Assembly: GCA_022843025.1 (NCBI GenBank)
Contig: JALHOL010000003.1
Coordinates: forward strand, 62,001-126,000
DNA from: Paracoccaceae bacterium
GTDB taxonomy: Bacteria > Pseudomonadota > Alphaproteobacteria > Rhodobacterales > Rhodobacteraceae
Reading direction: 5' to 3'
DNA: 64,000 nt
Under the pieces are notes generated by a model. It was not told the DNA's origin, did no database searches, and saw only the letters and a list, made by a program, of their open reading frames with translations. Position numbers and translations under genes: made by a program. Positions 59,136-64,000 of this stretch are shown here, piece by piece (the first letter of the stretch is position 1; the number at the start of each line of letters is the position of its first letter).

Positions 59136-60350
59136 TCAACTTGGACGGGTGACCGTAATCTGTGTTACGTCGCAGTTTCCGCCTTGAAACGCCCCCGCGC
59201 AAGAGGTGAGATAAAAGTTCCACATCCTGCGGAACCTTTCGTCAAATCCGACACGGGCCACGTCATCCCAGCGAGCGTTGAACGTCTCATGCCAGCGGCG
59301 CAGGGTCTGGCTGTAGCTGTCGCCAAATTCGATGGAGCCTTTCACCTTCAGCCCGGCCTTTTCCACCTCGGCGCGCAGGACCGAGGGAGAGGGCAACATG
59401 CCGCCGGGGAAGATGTATTTCTGGATGAAATCCACGCCGCGGCGATACACTTCCCAGCGCTTGTCGGCGATGGTGATGATCTGCAAGGTCGCGTGGCGGC
59501 CCGGTTTCAGCCGTTCGCGCAGGGTTTCGAAATAGACCGGCCAGTATTTTTCGCCGACTGCTTCGAACATCTCGATCGACGCGACGCCGTCATAGACGCC
59601 GCGTTCGTCGCGGTAATCCTGCAACTTGATCTCGACCCGGTCGGACAGCCCCGCCTTGGCCATGCGCGACACGGCATAATCATACTGCGCCTGCGATATC
59701 GTCAGCGCCGTCACTCGCAGACCGCGTTCCTTGGCGGCATATTCGGCAAATCCGCCCCAGCCGCAGCCGATTTCCAGCACGTGATCGCCGGGGGCGGCCC
59801 CCATCTGATCGACCATCGACTTGTATTTTTCGGTCTGCGCCGATTCGAGGCTTTCCTGCCCGGTGCGGAAGATGGCCGAGGAATAGGTCATCGTGTCATC
59901 GAGCCAGAGCCGATAGAAATCATTGCCCAGATCATAGTGATAGCTGATGTTCTTCTTGGCCTGCCGCTTGCTGTTGCCCTGCAACCAGAAGCGCATCCTC
60001 TCGAACAGCCGCAGCATCCCCATGCCGGGGAAGCCGTCATTGATCGGGTCATTTTCCGGCAGTTGCACCAAATCCATCAGCGCCTGCAGGTCCGGGGTGG
60101 ACCACCAACCTTCCAGATAGGCATCACAAAAGCCCAGATCGCCCTCGCGCACGAGGCGGGCAAAGACATCGGGATTGTGAACCTCGACCTCGCCCACGGG
60201 GCCGGGTTTCGCACCCTCGACCCGAAAGCGCCGCCCGTCCGGCATGACGAAATCAAGCCGCCCGCGGCCCATCCCCTTCAGCACGGCAAAGGCCGAAGCA
60301 AAATAGCGCGGCAGGCCGGATTGGCCCTTTATGCTGGTCAGAACGTCCAT
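59136..60350 (-). CDS. cfa: Cyclopropane-fatty-acyl-phospholipid synthase
   Basis: A 404-residue SAM-dependent enzyme that adds a methylene bridge (or methyl group) to unsaturated phospholipid chains at the membrane. The N-terminal domain (1-130) contains the LGFCDAYLEGWWSTPDL stretch. The catalytic domain has ISYHYDLGNDFYRLWLD near 138, the SAM loop VLEIGCGWGGFAEYA near 193, and SIEMFEAVGEKYWPVYF near 265. ATG 60350 follows GGGGAG. In R. sphaeroides a cfa gene next to the photolyase gene belongs to the singlet-oxygen RpoE-ChrR regulon; the same order is seen here. Confidence 0.92.
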   Translation of the reverse strand: MDVLTSIKGQSGLPRYFASAFAVLKGMGRGRLDFVMPDGRRFRVEGAKPGPVGEVEVHNPDVFARLVREGDLGFCDAYLEGWWSTPDLQALMDLVQLPENDPINDGFPGMGMLRLFERMRFWLQGNSKRQAKKNISYHYDLGNDFYRLWLDDTMTYSSAIFRTGQESLESAQTEKYKSMVDQMGAAPGDHVLEIGCGWGGFAEYAAKERGLRVTALTISQAQYDYAVSRMAKAGLSDRVEIKLQDYRDERGVYDGVASIEMFEAVGEKYWPVYFETLRERLKPGRHATLQIITIADKRWEVYRRGVDFIQKYIFPGGMLPSPSVLRAEVEKAGLKVKGSIEFGDSYSQTLRRWHETFNARWDDVARVGFDERFRRMWNFYLTSCAGAFQGGNCDVTQITVTRPS

Positions 60351-60467
60351 AGACTCCCCACGTTTCTTTTTTTTTGGTTCAACAGTCACAGATACGCGCG
60401 GCGCACTCAAGGGTTTCATATAGCTGAAAACTGTCTTTGCGGGACGGATGCACGGCATGACCTAGCG

Positions 60468-61889
60468 TCATGCAACGCCCTCTCCACGCGCCGAATAGGC
60501 CGCCAGCGCCCGCGCCCGCCCTTCAGCCAGATCGACAATCGGATTTGGATAGGGACGAGACGGGTCCAGCCCCCAGGATCGCGGTGCGGCGTCAAAGAAC
60601 GCAAGCGCGTCGCTGCCCGGTGCGCGTTGGCCTTCGGCGATGAAGCGGCGGCGATAGGCCCCTTTGGGATCGAACTTTTCCACCTGCGTCGCCGGGTTGA
60701 AGATGCGGAAATAAGGGGCTGCATCCGGCCCCGACCCTGCCGCCCATTGCCAGCCCATGGCATTGGCCGCCGGATCCCAATCCGTCAGGCAATCGGCGAA
60801 CCAGTCCAGCCCCAGTTTCCAACGCGTCATCAGATGCTTGGTCAGGTAAGAAGCGACGATCATCCGCCCCCGATTGTGCATGGTGCCGGTCACGTACATT
60901 TCGCGCATCGCAGCATCGACAAAGGGTTCGCCCGTCATGCCGCGCCGCCAGGCATCCACGGCTGCACTTTCGCCCTGCCAGGGAAAATGGTCCCATTCGG
61001 GTTTCCAGTTGGCATGGGTGATGTGCGGCGTGTGGTGCATCAGGTGGTAGGAAAACTCGCGCCAGACCAATTCCTTGAGAAATGTCTCGGCCCCTGCGCT
61101 GCCACGTTCAAAGGCGACCATGGCGGCGTGCCAGACGCGGCGGATGCCGATCTCGCCATAGGTAAGGTTCTCGGACAGGTTCGACGTTCCCGCCTCGCCC
61201 GGCAGATCGCGGGCAATGGCGTAGCGGTCTACCCGCTCTGCCAGAAACCGCTCCAGCCGCGCTTGCGCTGCCGCCTCGCCCACATGAACATGCGCCGCCA
61301 CGACCGCCGCGCCACGCTTCATGGCCGCGCCAAGGTGCCAGTCTTCCAATCGGTCAGAGCCGGGCCAGACATCCGGGACTGGCAGGCGCGTGGGGGCCAC
61401 CGTCGGGGCCGCCACGTCGCGCCCGCGCACTGCGCGCCAATAGGGCGTGTAGACCCGGTAGAACCCGCCCTGCCCCGTCTCAACTGTCCAGGGTTCGAAC
61501 ATAAGATGGCCGGCATGGCTGTCGGCCCGCAGCCCCCGCGCCTTGAGCGCGGCCTTCACCGCGCTGTCGCGCGCCTTGGAGGCCGGATCGTAAAGCCGCG
61601 ACCAGAGCACACCCGCAGCGCCGGTTTCCGCGATCAGCGCGTCCAGAACCGTCAGCGCCGCGCCCCGCCGCAGGATCAGCCTTGCGCCTAGCGCATCCAG
61701 CCGGGCGGCAAAAGCCGCAAGCCCCAGCCCCAGCCGCCATTTTGCCGCCGCTCCCAGCGCCTCGGTCTCGGGGTCCAGAATGAACAGCGGGATGACGGGA
61801 TGCCCGCTTGCCAGCGCCGCCTGCAACATCGGCAGGTCGTCCAGCCGCAGATCGCGGCGAAACCAGAGTATCAGGGGGGGAAGGGTCAT
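60468..61889 (-). CDS. phr: Cryptochrome/deoxyribodipyrimidine photolyase
   Basis: A 473-residue flavoprotein that repairs UV-induced pyrimidine dimers with blue light. The N-terminal antenna domain (1-135) starts LILWFRRDLRLDDLPML. The FAD domain (about 200-470) has TSNLSENLTYGEIGIRRVWH, FLKELVWREFSYHLMHH, the MHNRGRMIVASYL motif and DWDPAANAMGWQWAAGSGPDA. The tryptophans of the electron-transfer chain seem present. A promoter resembling the RpoE-ChrR type lies just before it, in the 3' end of the next gene. Confidence 0.94.
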   Translation of the reverse strand: MTLPPLILWFRRDLRLDDLPMLQAALASGHPVIPLFILDPETEALGAAAKWRLGLGLAAFAARLDALGARLILRRGAALTVLDALIAETGAAGVLWSRLYDPASKARDSAVKAALKARGLRADSHAGHLMFEPWTVETGQGGFYRVYTPYWRAVRGRDVAAPTVAPTRLPVPDVWPGSDRLEDWHLGAAMKRGAAVVAAHVHVGEAAAQARLERFLAERVDRYAIARDLPGEAGTSNLSENLTYGEIGIRRVWHAAMVAFERGSAGAETFLKELVWREFSYHLMHHTPHITHANWKPEWDHFPWQGESAAVDAWRRGMTGEPFVDAAMREMYVTGTMHNRGRMIVASYLTKHLMTRWKLGLDWFADCLTDWDPAANAMGWQWAAGSGPDAAPYFRIFNPATQVEKFDPKGAYRRRFIAEGQRAPGSDALAFFDAAPRSWGLDPSRPYPNPIVDLAEGRARALAAYSARGEGVA

Positions 61890-61912
61890 GCGCGCCTGTG
61901 TATTCTTTGCAG

Positions 61913-61941
61913 TGATACGCGCCGCCCTTCCCGTCGGATCA
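61913..61941 (-). promoter_or_regulatory. RpoE(ChrR)-like promoter of phr
   Basis: On the minus strand TGATCC (61941-61936), 18 bases, TATCA (61917-61913), 24 bases before the phr ATG. The -35 hexamer is the one I recall for the Rhodobacter RpoE-ChrR singlet-oxygen regulon, in which phrA and cfa are known members. Its upstream end overlaps the stop codon of the class V aminotransferase gene. Confidence 0.5.
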
Positions 61942-63168
61942 CAGCAGATCGTCCAGTGCCGCGATCAGGCGCGCCACATCTTCGGCAGATGTGTAATGCA
62001 CCGCGCTCATCCGCAGCACGCCCTTTTCCAGATCGACGCCCATCGCCGTCAGCGGGCGCACGGCATAGAAATCGCCCGCCCAGCAGGCGATCCCGCGCTT
62101 GCCCAGCTCTTCGGACAGCGGTTCTGCCGCGCGGCCCAGATCGACGGCGACAGTGGGCGCACGCCGCGCTGCATCGCGCGGGCCGATCAGCCGCAGGTCG
62201 TTGCGCGCGGCCAGATACTCCAGAAGCGGCGCGATCACGGCCACTTCCTGCGCCCGCATCAGATCATGCACACCCCGGTTGCGTGCCGCCGCATCGCCGG
62301 TGACGCCATGATGCGCGGCCAGCGCATCGACGAAATCCGCCATCCCGGCGCAAGCCGCAATCTGCGCATGGTCCGGCCCGGCCGGTGTGAACCGTTTGTA
62401 AAGCGTGTCATTGTTGAAGAAATGCGCCTGCCCCGGCAGTTCGAACCCAAAGGCCTCGCGGATCACCATGATCCCCTGATGCGGGCCATAGGTCTTGTAG
62501 GCAGAGAACAGATAGACATCGCAGCCCAGCGCCGGAATGTCGGGAAAGCCGTGCGGGGCATAGCTGACACCGTCCACCACAGTGCGGGCCCCTGCCGCGC
62601 GGGCCAGGTCGCAGATGGCGGCTACATCGTTGATCTCGGCCACCACGTTGGAGCAATGCGGAAAGCAGACCAGCCGCACCTTGCCATCCGCCAGCAGCGG
62701 CGTCAGCCCTGCCATGGACAGCGATCCCGTGGCCGGGTCGACGCGCCATTCGCGAACCTCGATCCCTTCATCCGCCAGACGCCGCCAGACGCCGGAATTG
62801 GCCTCGTGGTCCTGATCCGTGACGATGATCGCCAGACCCTTGCCCGACAGCCATTTCCGCACTGCCTGCGCCAGAACATAGGTGTTGGCGCTGGTGGACG
62901 GGCCAAAAGACACCTCTTCCCGCGCCACGCCCATCATGGCGGCAAGGCGCGTGCGCGCCTCGTCCATCTCATCCCCGCCCGCCTGCGCGCCGGGATAGGG
63001 GGCATAGGGCTGTACCTTGCGGTCGGTATAGAAGCGATGCAACCGGTCCACCACCTGACGGCAGGGATAGCTGCCGCCCGCATTTTCAAAGAAGGCATGG
63101 GTCGACAGCACCGGCGAGGCAAAGGCCGGGAATTGCGAACGGACGAAATCAAGGTCTAGCGCGGTCAT
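61939..63168 (-). CDS. Class V aminotransferase / cysteine desulfurase-like protein
   Basis: A 409-residue PLP enzyme of the NifS-like fold. Marks are FFENAGGSYPCRQVVDRL near residue 27, SFGPSTSANTYVLAQA at 86, DQDHEANSGVWRRL at 118, and DGVSYAPHGFPD followed by YLFSAYKTYGPHQG with the PLP lysine in AYKTYGPH near 225. The cysteine loop of true IscS desulfurases is not evident, so activity may be desulfurase, lyase or transaminase. Start ATG 63168, chosen by fit to the family. It is followed directly by phr. Confidence 0.85.
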   Translation of the reverse strand: MTALDLDFVRSQFPAFASPVLSTHAFFENAGGSYPCRQVVDRLHRFYTDRKVQPYAPYPGAQAGGDEMDEARTRLAAMMGVAREEVSFGPSTSANTYVLAQAVRKWLSGKGLAIIVTDQDHEANSGVWRRLADEGIEVREWRVDPATGSLSMAGLTPLLADGKVRLVCFPHCSNVVAEINDVAAICDLARAAGARTVVDGVSYAPHGFPDIPALGCDVYLFSAYKTYGPHQGIMVIREAFGFELPGQAHFFNNDTLYKRFTPAGPDHAQIAACAGMADFVDALAAHHGVTGDAAARNRGVHDLMRAQEVAVIAPLLEYLAARNDLRLIGPRDAARRAPTVAVDLGRAAEPLSEELGKRGIACWAGDFYAVRPLTAMGVDLEKGVLRMSAVHYTSAEDVARLIAALDDLL

Positions 63169-63369
63169 GGCTCTGGGGTCTTTCTCAACAGCGTTTCCGG
63201 TCGGACCCGGCCAGCCCCGCACGGGCGGGGCTTGTCCCGATCCGTGGCAGGTCTTCCAGCCGGACCGACGGGATTGCTCCCCCGCCGGCAGAGGTGCAGC
63301 GCGGACGCTGCCCCTCAATGCCTTTGTTAGCGGCAGGTTTCGCCGCCGTCAAACCACCTGACCCGCGCT

Positions 63370-63999
63370 TCAGCGGCGCACATCCACCACCACCCGCCCT
63401 TGCACGCCCCCGGCCAGAATGGCCCGGCCAAGGTCTGGCAGATCGGCGAGCGCGCAGTCCTGCACCATCGCCTCTAGCCGATCCATCGGCAGTTCCGCCG
63501 CAAGACGTTCCCAGGCCATCAGACGCTTGATGAAAGGCACGGTCACGGAATGGATGCCCAACAGGTTGACCCCCCGCAAGATAAAGGGGGTGATCTTCAG
63601 CGGCACCTCTGCCCCACCTGCCAGACCCACGGCCGCCACGGAACTGTTGGCCTGCATCTGCCCCAATACCCGCGCCAGCATCGAGCCGCCGACATTGTCG
63701 ATGCAGCCGGCCCAGGTCTCGGATTCCAGCGGCTTGGCCACCACATCGGCAAGGTCCGCACGTGGCACGATCCGGCTTGCGCCCAATAGGCGCAGATAGT
63801 CGCCTGTCTCGGGCCGGCCGGTGACAGCTGCCACCCGGTAGCCCCGCGCTGCCAGCAGCGCCATGGCCACCGATCCCACACCCCCGGCCGCGCCCGTGAC
63901 CAGCACCTCGCCCTGATCCGGGTCCAGCCCATGCGCCTCAAGCGCGATCAGGGCGAGCATGGCGGTAAAGCCTGCGGTGCCCACGGCCATGGCCTGCCG
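63370..63999 (-). CDS. acuI: AcuI/YhdH-type acrylyl-CoA reductase (zinc-independent MDR family), cut by window edge
   Basis: The frame is open to the window end; 209 residues of the C-terminal part are visible. It starts RQAMAVGTAGFTAML, as in AcuI/YhdH, followed by the nucleotide loop VLVTGAAGGVGSVAM and the segments IDNVGGSMLARVLGQM and ILRGVNLLGIHSV. AcuI reduces acrylyl-CoA to propionyl-CoA with NADPH, for example in DMSP use. The methionine at 63990 is internal to the family sequence, not the start. Confidence 0.88.
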   Translation of the reverse strand, partial: RQAMAVGTAGFTAMLALIALEAHGLDPDQGEVLVTGAAGGVGSVAMALLAARGYRVAAVTGRPETGDYLRLLGASRIVPRADLADVVAKPLESETWAGCIDNVGGSMLARVLGQMQANSSVAAVGLAGGAEVPLKITPFILRGVNLLGIHSVTVPFIKRLMAWERLAAELPMDRLEAMVQDCALADLPDLGRAILAGGVQGRVVVDVRR

Positions 64000-64000
64000 T

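Overview
The window reads as chromosomal DNA of a high-GC alphaproteobacterium of the order Rhodobacterales (Rhodobacter/Paracoccaceae type). The support is the base composition, an EcfG-type sigma factor with GGAAC-N16/17-CGTT promoters, a phr-cfa-trgAB block, a HemP-type small protein, Crp/Fnr proteins of the alphaproteobacterial kind and dense, often overlapping operons. I see no insertion sequence, prophage, CRISPR array or rRNA. There is one tRNA gene (tRNA-Ser, anticodon GGA).

Layout. 1-7.6 kb: end of an altronate-dehydratase-type gene, then sugar-nucleotide and lipopolysaccharide genes (phosphomannomutase, KDO transferase WaaA, an LpxL-like acyltransferase, a GT4 glycosyltransferase, mannose-1-phosphate guanylyltransferase) with hemP between. 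7.7-11.3 kb: a four-gene Mla-type lipid ABC transporter operon whose genes overlap by one base, preceded by a small membrane protein. 11.6-14.2 kb: EcfG-like sigma factor, a Crp/Fnr regulator and an FMN-binding general stress protein. 14.4-24.2 kb: a giant cyclic beta-1,2-glucan synthase with a small upstream gene, divergent from galU, which would make its UDP-glucose. 24.3-31.6 kb: a general-stress island (24-residue membrane peptide, alanine-rich membrane protein, CsbD, AI-2E-type exporter, ribbon-helix-helix regulator with its own palindromic operator, PHB-depolymerase-like esterase, GlsB/YeaQ, YidB, YciE/YciF-like ferritin-fold protein, transglutaminase). 31.7-35.6 kb: three translationally coupled glycosyltransferases. 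35.8-41.9 kb: a D-apionate-type catabolic cluster with a RuBisCO-like protein and a GntR regulator. 42-44.6 kb: CHASE4 hybrid histidine kinase, a non-coding stretch with a FixK/Fnr-type palindrome and a structured element, then tRNA-Ser. 44.7-50.8 kb: AlaX editing protein, MscS channel and CysK in one overlapping operon, and a uracil/xanthine permease. 51-52.6 kb: membrane-anchored LuxR regulator with two related secreted acidic proteins. 52.8-57.5 kb: omega-aminotransferase, GntR regulator, sugar isomerase and Gfo/Idh dehydrogenase. 57.5-64 kb: photolyase, cyclopropane fatty acid synthase and TrgA/TrgB, a class V aminotransferase and the end of an AcuI-type reductase.

The main new reading is regulatory. 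Eight exact GGAAC-N16/17-CGTT promoters lie in the intergenic regions I examined, seven of them directly upstream of genes with stress or envelope roles. This makes the 12-32 kb stretch look like a clustered EcfG regulon that includes the sigma gene itself and the cyclic-glucan/UDP-glucose pair. A second envelope and light-stress block at 57-62 kb carries a different promoter (TGATCC-N18-TATCA) resembling that of the RpoE-ChrR singlet-oxygen response.
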